Below are positions 33,690 through 42,831 of a DNA stretch of 64,000 nucleotides, one piece after another. This stretch comes from Desulforamulus hydrothermalis Lam5 = DSM 18033 (GTDB lineage: Bacteria; Bacillota; Desulfotomaculia; Desulfotomaculales; Desulfotomaculaceae), in NCBI RefSeq assembly GCF_000315365.1, contig NZ_CAOS01000008.1:62001-126000 (forward strand), written 5' to 3'. The first letter of the stretch is position 1. Each line of letters opens with the position of its first letter. The position numbers and the translations under genes are program-made. The notes below the pieces were generated by a model. The model was given only the letters and a program-made list of their open reading frames with translations. It ran no database searches and was not told the DNA's origin.

Positions 33690-34640
33690 TCAGCCTGCGA
33701 ACAAATACCCGGCCAGCCCACCCGCCAGCGCGGTCAGGGCGGTAACCCCCCAGGTAAGGTGCAGCGCCTGGTAAATATGCCGGTAAGTAAGGGGATATTT
33801 GGCTTGCCCCAGACTGGCCCGGTAAGATGGTTGGCCCTGGTAATAATTGATGCCGCCTAATTGAATACCCAGCGCTCCGGCCACCGCCGCCTCAGGGATA
33901 CCGCTGTTGGGGCTGGGATGGGCCGGCGCATCGTGCAGCATGGCCCGCACAGTGGCAGTAAAACCGCCGGGATAAGCCGGGGACAGCAGGGCGTAGCAAA
34001 CACCGGCCAGCCTGGCCGGCAGGTAATTGGCCAGGTCATCCAGCCGGGCGGCCGCCCAGCCAAGATGTACATAAGCCTCATGCCGGTGGCCGATCATACT
34101 GTCCAGTGTATTGATCGCTTTATAAACCATTGCCAGGGGGGCACCGCCGATAAAAGCATAAAAAAGCGGAGACACAATGCCGTCCACAGTGTTTTCCGCC
34201 ACCGTTTCCACTGCCGCCCTGGTTACTTCTTGATGGTTGAGGTTGTCACAGTCCCGTCCCACAATCAAAGCTACCTTTTGCCGGGCTGTCGCAAGGTCCC
34301 CCCGGGCCAGGGGTTGCGCCACGGCCACCGCATGCTGGTACAGGCTTTTAACTGCCAGCGTGGTGGCCAACAACCACAGGTGAACTGCCAGACCCAGCCA
34401 GGGATGCAGCAGGGAGGCCAAGCAAATCAAACCCTTGGTAACACCGTAGGCCAGTGCGCATAGGCTTATCACCAGCAGCACGCCGCCCAACCTTAATGCC
34501 CCGGGACTGCCGGCCAATCGGCGAATCAGCCGCTCACCCTTTTTAATCAAGGCGCCCATAAGCACCACCGGGTGGGGCAGCCGGCGGGGGTCGCCCACCA
34601 GCAGGTCAAGCAGTAGGGCTGCCAATACGAGCATGCTCAT
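33690..34640 (-). CDS. cbiB: Adenosylcobinamide-phosphate synthase
   Basis: A 316-residue integral membrane protein with the CbiB pattern: DLLVGDPRRLPHPVVLMG at the N-terminus, VETVAENTVDGIVSPLFYAFIGG near residue 150 and MIGHRHEAYVHLGWAAARLDD near residue 185. It amidates cobyric acid with aminopropanol phosphate. ATG overlaps the cbiP stop codon by four bases (ATGA), indicating coupled translation. Confidence 0.94.
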   Translation of the reverse strand: MSMLVLAALLLDLLVGDPRRLPHPVVLMGALIKKGERLIRRLAGSPGALRLGGVLLVISLCALAYGVTKGLICLASLLHPWLGLAVHLWLLATTLAVKSLYQHAVAVAQPLARGDLATARQKVALIVGRDCDNLNHQEVTRAAVETVAENTVDGIVSPLFYAFIGGAPLAMVYKAINTLDSMIGHRHEAYVHLGWAAARLDDLANYLPARLAGVCYALLSPAYPGGFTATVRAMLHDAPAHPSPNSGIPEAAVAGALGIQLGGINYYQGQPSYRASLGQAKYPLTYRHIYQALHLTWGVTALTALAGGLAGYLFAG

Positions 34641-36172
34641 GCTTTTCTAGCTCCCAACCCCATAATCTCATAAATTTTTTTCATATCTAAATGTCGGCGC
34701 ACCCAATCCGCCAGGCGGTTATACCGGTCTTCCCGGCATACCGGCAGCCGGTCGGCTGTCAAAGGCGCCAGGCCCTTGCGCTGTCGCAAGTAATTTACCC
34801 AGTCCAACAGCAGCTGAGGGTTATCAAACAAGCCGTGCAGGTGGGTACCGAAAACTTGTCCCCCACGGGCCACCGCCCCGTCCGCCAGGCAAACCGGACG
34901 GCCGGAACGGCCGGTTATCTGCAGCAAGGTCTGCGCACCCGGGCCCAGTACCACCTGTCCGGTATGAATTTCATAACCGGTCAGCGGGCCTTTGGTTTTC
35001 AGCCAGGTGAGTTCCGGGCAGCTTATTTCGGCGGTGCAGCGATGCACTTCTTTAACTGCCCCAAAGGTGGTTTCTATATCCAGCAGGCCCAGCCCCGGCA
35101 CATGGCCCAGGCCGGCTTCGCTGCCCAGCGGGTCGTAAAGCATGCTGCCCATCATTTGGTAGCCGCCGCAGATGCCCACCAGCGGCATACCGTCCCGGAC
35201 CAAGGCGATAATAGCTTGTTCCAGCCCTTGCTCCTTCAGGTACAGCATATCTGCCACAGTGTTTTTGGTTCCCGGAAGAATCACAGCGTCCGGCTGTCCC
35301 AGGCCTTCTGCCTGTGCCACAAAGCGCAGGGATACACCGGGCACCCGGCTTAACAGGTCAAAGTCGGTAAAATTTGAAATTCTTGGCAATTTAATAACAG
35401 CAATATCCAGCTCTCCCCCGGCCGGGGCGTGAGGCCCATTGGCCAGGGCAACCGAGTCTTCTTCAGCGATGCCATGATCATGCAGGTAAGGCACTACCCC
35501 CAGCACCGGCAAGCCGGTACGCCGTTCCAAAAAATCAAGGCCCGGCCGCAACAGTTCCAGGTCGCCGCGGAATTTATTGATAATAAACCCCGCCACTTTT
35601 TGACGCTCCAGGGGTTCCAAAAGTTCCAGGGTACCCACCAGCGAAGCAAAAACCCCCCCGCGATCTATGTCAGCGGCGAGGATTACCGGCGCTGCCGCCC
35701 AAAAGGCGGTACGCATGTTAACGATATCCCGGTCTTTTAAATTAACCTCGGCGGGACTGCCGGCTCCTTCAATCACCAGCACCTCATACTGCTGCCGCAG
35801 CTCCGCCAAACACTGCTGCACCAGGTCGGCTGCCCGGGGCAAAAAATGCTGCCGGTAATCCCGGGCGCTCATATCTGCCAGGGGCTTGCCCAGTACTACT
35901 ACCTGGGCCTGCAAATCCTGCTTTGGTTTTAGCAAAATTGGGTTCATTTGCACAGTGGCAACTGCCCCGGCGGCCTCCGCCTGAGCTCCCTGGGCTCTGC
36001 CGATTTCACCGCCGTCCAGGGTGACGTAGCTGTTCAAAGCCATATTTTGGGCTTTAAAGGGTGCCACCCGGAAACCGTCTTGTTTAAAAATACGGCACAG
36101 GGCTGTACAAAGCAGACTCTTGCCCACGTGGGAAGATGTGCCTTGAATCATAATTGTTTTAGCCAGAGCCAT
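34637..36172 (-). CDS. cbiP: Cobyric acid synthase
   Basis: A 511-residue glutamine amidotransferase that amidates the b, d, e and g side chains. The N-terminal dethiobiotin-synthetase-like ATP domain begins MIQGTSSHVGKS. The C-terminal class I-type glutaminase has the catalytic cysteine in GICGGYQMM and histidine in GTHLHGLFD. ATG at 36172 is chosen because AGGGAGG lies eight bases upstream; a longer in-frame extension would overlap cbiC. Confidence 0.95.
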   Translation of the reverse strand: MALAKTIMIQGTSSHVGKSLLCTALCRIFKQDGFRVAPFKAQNMALNSYVTLDGGEIGRAQGAQAEAAGAVATVQMNPILLKPKQDLQAQVVVLGKPLADMSARDYRQHFLPRAADLVQQCLAELRQQYEVLVIEGAGSPAEVNLKDRDIVNMRTAFWAAAPVILAADIDRGGVFASLVGTLELLEPLERQKVAGFIINKFRGDLELLRPGLDFLERRTGLPVLGVVPYLHDHGIAEEDSVALANGPHAPAGGELDIAVIKLPRISNFTDFDLLSRVPGVSLRFVAQAEGLGQPDAVILPGTKNTVADMLYLKEQGLEQAIIALVRDGMPLVGICGGYQMMGSMLYDPLGSEAGLGHVPGLGLLDIETTFGAVKEVHRCTAEISCPELTWLKTKGPLTGYEIHTGQVVLGPGAQTLLQITGRSGRPVCLADGAVARGGQVFGTHLHGLFDNPQLLLDWVNYLRQRKGLAPLTADRLPVCREDRYNRLADWVRRHLDMKKIYEIMGLGARKA

Positions 36173-36185
36173 GGGTTTTTCCTCC

Positions 36186-36821
36186 CTACCGGTCAAGATA
36201 CAGCAGGGCATTAACGGCCGCCGCCGCCAGGGGACTGCCGCCCCTGGTTCCCCTGACAGTAATATAGGGAACCTCACCCTGCATTAACAGCTCTTTGGCT
36301 TCCGCCGCTCCCACAAACCCCACCGGCATGCCGATGATCAGGGCCGGCCGCAGCCCCCGGCGGATCATGCCCAGCAAAGCAAACAAAGCCGTGGGAGCAT
36401 TACCAATGGCAACTATTTGGTTATTTAATTTTTCGCCAAATCTTTCCATGGCGACAGCCGCCCGGGTAATCCCTCTGGCTTTAGCCTCTGCCGCCACCGC
36501 CGGGTCGTGCACCGCACAATGCACCATGCCGCCCCGACGGCTGAGCTGTTTGCTGTTGATGCCGGCCACCAGCATGCTCACGTCGGTATAAATGTGGCAT
36601 CCCCTTTGCAGGGCTGCCACCCCCGCTGCCACTGCCCGGGGATGAAAGCACACCTGTCCTGCCAAGGCCGGGTCGCCGCTGGTATGAATCAGCCGGCCCA
36701 CTACCGCCTTTTCGCCCGGCGGCAACTGTAACGGCCGCAGAAATTCCTCCACTATGGACAGGCTGGTGCGTTCAATGTCAGCGGGTTGCCAGATCACATC
36801 GGGAAAAATATCTGTTATCAT
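36186..36821 (-). CDS. cbiC: Cobalt-precorrin-8 methylmutase
   Basis: A 211-residue CbiC/CobH protein that shifts the C11 methyl group to C12 to give cobyrinic acid. The catalytic histidine lies in LIHTSGDPAL near residue 47. FHPRAVAAGVAAL and GMPVGFVGAAEAKE are also typical. Its ATG overlaps the cbiX stop (ATGA), so the two are coupled. Confidence 0.94.
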   Translation of the reverse strand: MITDIFPDVIWQPADIERTSLSIVEEFLRPLQLPPGEKAVVGRLIHTSGDPALAGQVCFHPRAVAAGVAALQRGCHIYTDVSMLVAGINSKQLSRRGGMVHCAVHDPAVAAEAKARGITRAAVAMERFGEKLNNQIVAIGNAPTALFALLGMIRRGLRPALIIGMPVGFVGAAEAKELLMQGEVPYITVRGTRGGSPLAAAAVNALLYLDR

Positions 36822-37189
36822 ATTTCACTTCCTTGCTTCATACGTTCCAGAGCAATTTCCGCAATGCGGCGGTCAGCCCCCAGGTGAGGCGCCAAAACAA
36901 AAGTAATATGGGGATACTCTGCCTTGAGCTGTTGCAGCAAAGCCGGCAATTCATGCCGGATATGCCTGCCGACCACCAGCAGCAGAGGAATAACGGTAAT
37001 TTTTTTAACGCCTGCCCGGTTCAGTTTCTCCACTGCCCGGGCCAGATCCGGTTGGCCGAATTGCAAAAAGCAGGTTTCGTAAAGGGCTGCCGGCCCGGCA
37101 GCCTTAATTTGCTCGGCAATGGCCGTAATCTCCCGGTTGGCCGCCGCCAGCCGGCTGCCGTGCCCCAGAATTATTATACCTTGCTGCAT
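36818..37189 (-). CDS. cbiX: Short-form sirohydrochlorin cobaltochelatase
   Basis: A 123-residue single-domain CbiX (CbiX-S type). The catalytic histidine is in ILGHGSRLAAANRE near residue 9, and the second is in LAPHLGADRRIAE near residue 99. It inserts Co2+ into sirohydrochlorin, presumably as a homodimer. ATG at 37189 is chosen with GGGGG six bases upstream; the ATG at 37195 touches the SD. A second, unrelated-type chelatase (cbiK) lies at 55312. Confidence 0.9.
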   Translation of the reverse strand: MQQGIIILGHGSRLAAANREITAIAEQIKAAGPAALYETCFLQFGQPDLARAVEKLNRAGVKKITVIPLLLVVGRHIRHELPALLQQLKAEYPHITFVLAPHLGADRRIAEIALERMKQGSEI

Positions 37190-37200
37190 GAACATCCCCC

Positions 37201-37989
37201 TTATTGGTGGCCGGGCGGCCGCCCGGCCAAGTTATGAAGGCAATATTGCAGCACCTCGGCAGGGCTGTGCAGCACCAGGGGATAGGGCAGCAGCGGCCGC
37301 TGCCAAACCACCACCGGCAGGCCAACTGCCAGTGCGGCAGCAATCTTTTCCGGTACGCCGCCGGTATAGCCGCTGTCCTTGGTCAGCACCACTTCCGCCC
37401 GGTATTGCCGGTACAGGGCTTTATTTAACTCCACACTGCAGGGGCCCTGCAGGGCAATAATTTGATCGGGAGTTAAACCAATTTGCCGGCAGTGCCGGAT
37501 AACTTCGCTGTCCGGCAGTACCCGGGCCACTACCCGGGCCCCTGCCGGGGCAGCGGCAGCCAGCAGGGAGGCCAGTGATTTGCTGCCCAGGGTAGAGAAC
37601 AGTACCTTGCCCAGTTCCAGTGCCTGGCTGATGGTTGTGGTTAAATCCCGGGCCCGGTATACCAGAGGATGATCAGGCAACGCCGCCCCGGGCCTTTCCA
37701 GGCGCAGGTAGGCCACCCCGGCCGTCCGGGCTGCTGCCATGGCCGTACGGGAAGCCTGTTCAGCAAAGGGGTGGGTGGCATCCACCAGCAGCTGAACCCC
37801 CCGGCCAAGAATTGCCGCCAGGGCTGCTTCATCCAGGGGGCCGGTCAGGGTGCCGGTTAATCCTTGCTGCTGCAGCAGGCGGCAACCATAGTCGGTCACC
37901 GCTGTAGCGGTAACCGCAAATCCTGCCTGCTGCAGTAATAAAGCGGTTTCCCTTCCTTCCAGAGTGCCTGCCAGGACCAGGATCACCAT
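37201..37989 (-). CDS. cbiJ: Cobalt-precorrin-6A reductase
   Basis: A 262-residue CbiJ/CobK protein with VLAGTLEGRETALLLQQAG at the N-terminus (dinucleotide-binding start), DATHPFAEQASRTA near residue 73 and LTKDSGYTGGVPEKI near the C-terminus. It reduces the macrocycle with NAD(P)H. It overlaps the end of cbiH by seven bases. Confidence 0.93.
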   Translation of the reverse strand: MVILVLAGTLEGRETALLLQQAGFAVTATAVTDYGCRLLQQQGLTGTLTGPLDEAALAAILGRGVQLLVDATHPFAEQASRTAMAAARTAGVAYLRLERPGAALPDHPLVYRARDLTTTISQALELGKVLFSTLGSKSLASLLAAAAPAGARVVARVLPDSEVIRHCRQIGLTPDQIIALQGPCSVELNKALYRQYRAEVVLTKDSGYTGGVPEKIAAALAVGLPVVVWQRPLLPYPLVLHSPAEVLQYCLHNLAGRPPGHQ

Positions 37990-38693
37990 TTATACCCCCG
38001 GGCTGTGACCATATAGTCACCCTGGATGCTGGTTTGGGCATTGCCAATGACCACTGTGGTCAACATGTCTATCTCATGGTTAAGCATTTCCCCCAGGGTG
38101 GTAAGAATTTTTTGTTCCTGGCCGCGCCGGGCCTGGCGTACAATACCCACCGGTGTAGCAGGCGGTTTATATTTAAGCATAATTTGCCGGGCTGTTTTAA
38201 TATGATCCGGACGTCCGTGACTGCGGGGGTTGTACAACACCACCACAAAATCCCCGGCGGCAGCCGCCTCCAGCCGCCGCAACATGGTTTCCCAGGGGGT
38301 TAGCAAATCACTTAAGCTGATCACCGCAAAATCATTCATTAAGGGAGCCCCCAGGCTGGCCGCCGCCGCTGATGCAGCGGTAATGCCGGGAATTATCCGT
38401 ACCGGCACGCGTCCCCCGGCTGCTTCAATGATCAAGCCGGCCATGCCGTAGATGCCCGGGTCGCCGCTGCTGACCACCGCCACGGTTTTCCCGGCAGCGG
38501 CCAGTTCCACCGCCTGCCGGGCCCGCTCCACTTCTCCCCGCATGGGGGTGGCCACCACTTGTTTGCCCTGCAACAAATCCGGTATTAAATCTAAATAAGT
38601 ATGGTAGCCCACCACCACTTGGGCTGCCGCAATGGCGGCCAGGGCTTCCGGCGTAAAGCAATTGCGGTCGCCGGGGCCTAATCCCACCACCAT
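37983..38693 (-). CDS. cbiH: Cobalt-precorrin-3 C17-methyltransferase
   Basis: A 236-residue SAM-dependent methyltransferase of the tetrapyrrole family that also contracts the ring. MVVGLGPGDRNCFTPEA at the start and SSGDPGIYGMAGL near residue 75 are SAM-site motifs. ATG at 38693 is chosen because GGAGG lies seven bases upstream and the residues before it are unlike this family. It overlaps the end of cbiG by 16 bases. No extra Fe-S domain is present. Confidence 0.93.
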   Translation of the reverse strand: MVVGLGPGDRNCFTPEALAAIAAAQVVVGYHTYLDLIPDLLQGKQVVATPMRGEVERARQAVELAAAGKTVAVVSSGDPGIYGMAGLIIEAAGGRVPVRIIPGITAASAAAASLGAPLMNDFAVISLSDLLTPWETMLRRLEAAAAGDFVVVLYNPRSHGRPDHIKTARQIMLKYKPPATPVGIVRQARRGQEQKILTTLGEMLNHEIDMLTTVVIGNAQTSIQGDYMVTARGYKW

Positions 38694-39718
38694 AATTTGG
38701 CCTCCGCTATGGCCACGGTGACCGGGCCCAGCTTCTGTTTGGCCAGTTGCAGCCGCCCCGTACCGCCGGCTATCAAGGCTGCCGGTTCGCATACGCCACC
38801 AACTCCTATTCGTTCCTTCACAAACTCTGAAGGTGTATATTGTCCGTGCAATGCTTCTATTTGCTGCCGGGATACTTCTAACAGGGGCACCCTCAGGTAT
38901 TGAGCCGCTTCCCTTAACCCCGGTTCCTGCATTTTCAAATCCACTGTGGCCAGCCCCCGCAGTGACAGTATGCTAAAGCCGGCCAAGCGGCAGGCTGTCT
39001 TAACCGCTTCTGTCACCTGCCGGCCGCTTACTCCTTTGCGGCAGCCCACACCAACCACCAGGTTGCGGGGCCTGAGCAGCAACCGGGGATCCCGGGCGGG
39101 CGGCACCGGTTTATTGGTTATGTACACCACCGGGCCCCTTACATCTGTCGGGCAACCCTCCAGGTAGGTAAAACCGCTCCGGTAACGGTGGGGCAGGGGC
39201 CAGCGGGAGCACAGGGTTACCTTTTCTCCCTCAGCCAGCAAGCGGTTAAACAGCTTGACGCGGCGGGCCGGGTAAATCTCACAGGCCAACTCTTGCGCCA
39301 GCATTTCCAGGGCCGGCACTCCCTGCACATCGGTGGCGGTAGTAATTACTGCCGTACCGCCCAAAAGCCCGGCCACTGTGTGGGCCAGGCGGTTAGCACC
39401 GCCCAGGTGGCCGGACAACAGGCTTACCGCAAACCGCCCCTGCTCATCCAGCACCACTACTGCCGGGTCGCTATGTTTGGATTGCAGCAGGGGCGCCAGG
39501 GTACGCACCACAATGCCGCAAGCCATGATAAATATGAGCCGGTTATGCCGGGTAAAAGCCTCGCCGGCCGCCTGCCGCCAGTGGTCAAAATACCGGGTGT
39601 CCGGCGGCAGGTGGTTGCTGTACAGCCTGCCGGGAAGATACAGTTGCGCTTGCCCCAGCAGTTTGCCCAGGGTGGCGGCCAGTTGAGCCCCCCCTTTGGT
39701 CAGGGCCAGAATGGCCAC
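38678..39718 (-). CDS. cbiG: Cobalt-precorrin-5A hydrolase
   Basis: A protein of about 346 residues with CbiG N-terminal (IFIMACGIVVRTLAPLL, VSLLSGHLGGAN), linker and C-terminal (VVGVGCRKGVSG, LATVDLKMQEPGL) segments. It opens the delta-lactone, releasing acetaldehyde. GTG at 39718 is chosen because GGGAG lies six bases upstream, it begins one base after the cbiF stop, and it gives the usual AILALTKGG start; an in-frame ATG at 39742 is an alternative. Confidence 0.92.
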   Translation of the reverse strand: MAILALTKGGAQLAATLGKLLGQAQLYLPGRLYSNHLPPDTRYFDHWRQAAGEAFTRHNRLIFIMACGIVVRTLAPLLQSKHSDPAVVVLDEQGRFAVSLLSGHLGGANRLAHTVAGLLGGTAVITTATDVQGVPALEMLAQELACEIYPARRVKLFNRLLAEGEKVTLCSRWPLPHRYRSGFTYLEGCPTDVRGPVVYITNKPVPPARDPRLLLRPRNLVVGVGCRKGVSGRQVTEAVKTACRLAGFSILSLRGLATVDLKMQEPGLREAAQYLRVPLLEVSRQQIEALHGQYTPSEFVKERIGVGGVCEPAALIAGGTGRLQLAKQKLGPVTVAIAEAKLWWWD

Positions 39719-39719
39719 C

Positions 39720-40466
39720 TTATTCTCCCGCCCGGTAACCATGGGCAAACCCCGCATCATAAAGTAAAGAACTTCCCCGGGCCGCCAGGAACTCCCCGAC
39801 CAGGATTAAGGCTGTCCGGGTAATGCCGGCTTCTTCCACCAGCCGGGCCAGTTGGCCCAGATTGCCGCGGATAATTCTCTCCTGGGGCCAGGTAACCCGT
39901 TCCACCACAGCCACCGGGGTTGTTGCCTCATAGCCCTGCAGCAGTTCCTGCTGCACCTGCTGAATCAGGCCCACCGACAAGAAGATGGCCAGAGAAGCCT
40001 TATGCCGGGCCAGGCTTGCCAGCGATTGCTCCGGCGGCACCGGTGTGCGGCCCGCCAGCCGGGTGATAATGACCGTTTGGGAGCCGCCGGGTACCGTATA
40101 CTCCCTTTGTACCGCTGCAGCTGCCGCCAAAAAAGAACTGACACCCGGCACCACCCGGTAGGATATTCCCAACTGATCCAAGGCTGCCATTTGCTCGCCA
40201 ATGGCGCCGTACAAAGCAGGATCCCCGGTGTGCAGGCGAACCACCAGCTTGCCTTGCCGGTAATGATGCACCATCAGGTCTACTATCTGCTGCAAAACCA
40301 TGCCGGCACTGTCCGCCTTTACCGCATCCGGCCGGCAGCAGTCCAGCACCGGACGGGGCACTAATGAACCGGTATAAAGCACCAGGTCGGCCTGCTGCAG
40401 CAGCCGCTGGGCCTTCACCGTCAGCAGTTCCGGGTCGCCTGGCCCGGCCCCCACAAAATAAATCAT
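39720..40466 (-). CDS. cbiF: Cobalt-precorrin-4 C11-methyltransferase
   Basis: A 248-residue SAM-dependent methyltransferase with VGAGPGDPELLTVKA at the N-terminus, LHTGDPALYGAI near residue 80 and VERVTWPQERI in the C-terminal part. ATG at 40466 is chosen (MIYFVGAGPGD); the GTG at 40475 is an alternative three codons upstream. A 61 bp gap to cbiT is the largest within the operon's first half. Confidence 0.94.
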   Translation of the reverse strand: MIYFVGAGPGDPELLTVKAQRLLQQADLVLYTGSLVPRPVLDCCRPDAVKADSAGMVLQQIVDLMVHHYRQGKLVVRLHTGDPALYGAIGEQMAALDQLGISYRVVPGVSSFLAAAAAVQREYTVPGGSQTVIITRLAGRTPVPPEQSLASLARHKASLAIFLSVGLIQQVQQELLQGYEATTPVAVVERVTWPQERIIRGNLGQLARLVEEAGITRTALILVGEFLAARGSSLLYDAGFAHGYRAGE

Positions 40467-40527
40467 ACTGATCACCGCTTTAGTTAATTTTTAATGTCCT
40501 AGTTAACGACAGACGTACCCGGCCGGC

Positions 40528-41130
40528 TTAAACCGGCTTTTGGCCGCTGATGATGAGCACCGGGTTGTGTCCCTGCCACAGGTGTGACTCGCCCGCTTGC
40601 CGGGCCACTGCCACCGTAACGCTGACCGCTTCCGCCTGCTGGTAGCCCTGCTCGATCAGAAACCGCATGACCAGCGGGCCGGTTTCCAAAGTGACGGCAG
40701 TGGCTGCCAGCCAACCGCCGGGCTTTAATTTCCGGTGGGCCGCCTGTAAAATATCTGTTAAAGCCCCGTTACTGCCGCCGATAAAAATGCGGTCGGCGGC
40801 CGGCAGCTTGGCCATGGTAGCCGGCGCCCGGCCGGGTACCAGCTTCACGTTGGACAGGCCGAAACGGCGCACGTTGGTTTCCACCAGTTCATCAGCAGCG
40901 GCATCCTGCTCCAGGGCATACACCGTCCCCGGCTTAACCAGCCTGGCGCACTCCACCGTCACACTGCCGGTGCCTGCTCCCACATCATAAACCACCGCAC
41001 CGGGAAAAAGCCGCAACTTGCCCAGCACAATCAGGCGGATTTCTTGTTTGGTCATGGCAATACCGCCGGCTCTTTTAAACAGGTGATCGGGCATGCCGGG
41101 CGTAATGTAGGGCCATTCTGTTTTAGACAC
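40528..41130 (-). CDS. cbiT: Cobalt-precorrin-6B C15-methyltransferase (decarboxylating), CbiT
   Basis: A 200-residue class I SAM methyltransferase with the YDVGAGTGSVTVECA motif near residue 45. It methylates C15 and removes the C12 acetate carboxyl. It is separate from CbiE here, unlike the fused CobL of aerobic bacteria. GTG at 41130 is chosen because GGTGG lies upstream and it gives MSKTEWPYITPGMPD; a GTG at 41145 is possible. It overlaps the end of cbiE. Confidence 0.93.
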   Translation of the reverse strand: MSKTEWPYITPGMPDHLFKRAGGIAMTKQEIRLIVLGKLRLFPGAVVYDVGAGTGSVTVECARLVKPGTVYALEQDAAADELVETNVRRFGLSNVKLVPGRAPATMAKLPAADRIFIGGSNGALTDILQAAHRKLKPGGWLAATAVTLETGPLVMRFLIEQGYQQAEAVSVTVAVARQAGESHLWQGHNPVLIISGQKPV

Positions 41131-41749
41131 CGATAACCACCACACAATTGAGAAATTTTTGCTCAGCTTTGGCTAAGGCAGACAAAGTTCCCCGATAAAG
41201 CAGCTCCGCCGGGTAAGACAGATTGCACCCCACCGACACCGGCAAGTCAGTGCAGCCTGCCGCCAGTAAGCGGGCAGCCAGGGTCTGGGGGGTATTATGG
41301 TTATCCGTTAACACGGCCACCGGCCAGCCGGCCTGGACAGCCGCCAGCAAGCGCCGGTCGTTTCTGCCGTGGCAGCTCAGCACCACCGCATCCTGCCAGG
41401 GTTGTTTTAAACGGGCAAACATCAGTTGCAGCGAACTGATGCCGGGAATGAATTCCAGGCTTGCGGCAGGAAAGCAATTCGCCAGGTAAGCGGCAAAGCT
41501 GTACAACCCGGTATCCCCTGACACCAGCACCGCCACTTGCTTTGTTTCATAGGAGCGGCGGATAAACGCAACCGCTTCCTCCAGGTCAGCTCCCAGGGCA
41601 AAAACTTCCTGATCGGGCCGGGCAAAGGCCTGCAGCAACCGCCGGGCACCCACTAAAACTTCTGCCTGCTGCAGGGCAGCAGCCCCGGCAGGGGTTAAAT
41701 AATCCGGACTGCCCGGACCGGCACCGATTACTTTAATCCGTTTAGCCAT
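41123..41749 (-). CDS. cbiE: Cobalt-precorrin-7 C5-methyltransferase, CbiE
   Basis: A 208-residue tetrapyrrole methyltransferase with VIGAGPGSPDYLTPAG at the start and VSGDTGLYSFAAYL near residue 80. It partners CbiT. It starts at ATG inside the end of cbiD, 22 bases before the cbiD stop, behind a GGGGGG tract. Confidence 0.94.
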   Translation of the reverse strand: MAKRIKVIGAGPGSPDYLTPAGAAALQQAEVLVGARRLLQAFARPDQEVFALGADLEEAVAFIRRSYETKQVAVLVSGDTGLYSFAAYLANCFPAASLEFIPGISSLQLMFARLKQPWQDAVVLSCHGRNDRRLLAAVQAGWPVAVLTDNHNTPQTLAARLLAAGCTDLPVSVGCNLSYPAELLYRGTLSALAKAEQKFLNCVVVIGV

Positions 41750-42831
41750 CCCAATTGCCCCCCAATCTCCCTGGCTGCTGCATCATAACCCACGATCTCC
41801 CCGCTTAGAGCATACATAACAGTGCCCACCTTCAGCTGATCCTGCACATGCCGGGCAGCCCGCCGGCTGGCCTCAGCTGCCAGCCGGTGAAACACCGCCG
41901 TCAGGCCGGCTGACTTCAATATATCCACTGCTTCATCGGCAGTATTCATGTTCATCAAGGCAACTATAACATGGTGGGGCGCCCCCTGCAGGGCTGCCTG
42001 GGCGGTAATAATCTCACGCCGGGCATCCGCTGTTCGGCCCAAGGTATAAAAAATTCCGGCTGCCACTTTCACCAGCTTGCCCAGGTGTCCCAGCAGCAGC
42101 ACCGCTTCCACCGGCCGGCGGGCACATTCCTCCAGCATGGTGCCGATAAAGTTGCTGGTTTCCACCACCGCTGCCGTTGGCAGCCCCATGGCTTCAGCTT
42201 TGTTCACGCCCAGCCGGCCCGGTGTAAGCACCAGTTGGCGGTATCCCAGCGCCACCGCCTGGTCAATCTGCGGCACCAGAGAACGGCGGTAAGCATCTTC
42301 CGACATGGGGCGCACAATACCGCCGGTACCCAGAATGGAAATGCCGCCCACAATGCCCAGCCGGGGGTTCATGGTTTGGGCTGCCACCGCCTCGCCGCCG
42401 GGCACACTGATGACCACCCGGGCGCCCTTGCGGGGCCCCAACACCTGCCGCACCTCTTGCTCAATCATCTGCCGGGGAACCGGGTTGATGGCCGCCTGCC
42501 CCAGCGGCACTGCCAATCCCGGCTTGGTAACCGTACCCACCCCGGGCCCGCCGGCAATAATAAGCCCGTTCTCATGCAAAGAAACTTCCGCCACAATGGT
42601 TAAGCCGTGGGTAACATCCGGGTCATCACCGGCATCTTTAATAACCTCGGCCCGGCAGCTTCCCTCTCCTATCTCTACCCTGCTAACCGGCAGAGTAAGG
42701 TTGCCGCCCCGGGGAAGGGAAATAGTAACCTGCCGGACCATGGTACCGTGCACCAGCGCCAAAGCAGCCGCTTTGGCCGCCGCTGCGGCACAGCTGCCGG
42801 TGGTATAGCCGTTCCGCAAGGCCGCTTTCAT
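41728..42831 (-). CDS. cbiD: Cobalt-precorrin-5B C1-methyltransferase
   Basis: A 367-residue CbiD protein with NGYTTGSCAAAAAKAAAL at the N-terminus and GGISILGTGGIVRPMSEDAYRRSL near residue 165. It methylates C1 in the anaerobic pathway only, so it marks this as the cobalt-early route. The ATG overlaps the cbiA stop by four bases and has GGGAGAGG upstream. Confidence 0.96.
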   Translation of the reverse strand: MKAALRNGYTTGSCAAAAAKAAALALVHGTMVRQVTISLPRGGNLTLPVSRVEIGEGSCRAEVIKDAGDDPDVTHGLTIVAEVSLHENGLIIAGGPGVGTVTKPGLAVPLGQAAINPVPRQMIEQEVRQVLGPRKGARVVISVPGGEAVAAQTMNPRLGIVGGISILGTGGIVRPMSEDAYRRSLVPQIDQAVALGYRQLVLTPGRLGVNKAEAMGLPTAAVVETSNFIGTMLEECARRPVEAVLLLGHLGKLVKVAAGIFYTLGRTADARREIITAQAALQGAPHHVIVALMNMNTADEAVDILKSAGLTAVFHRLAAEASRRAARHVQDQLKVGTVMYALSGEIVGYDAAAREIGGQLGWLNGLK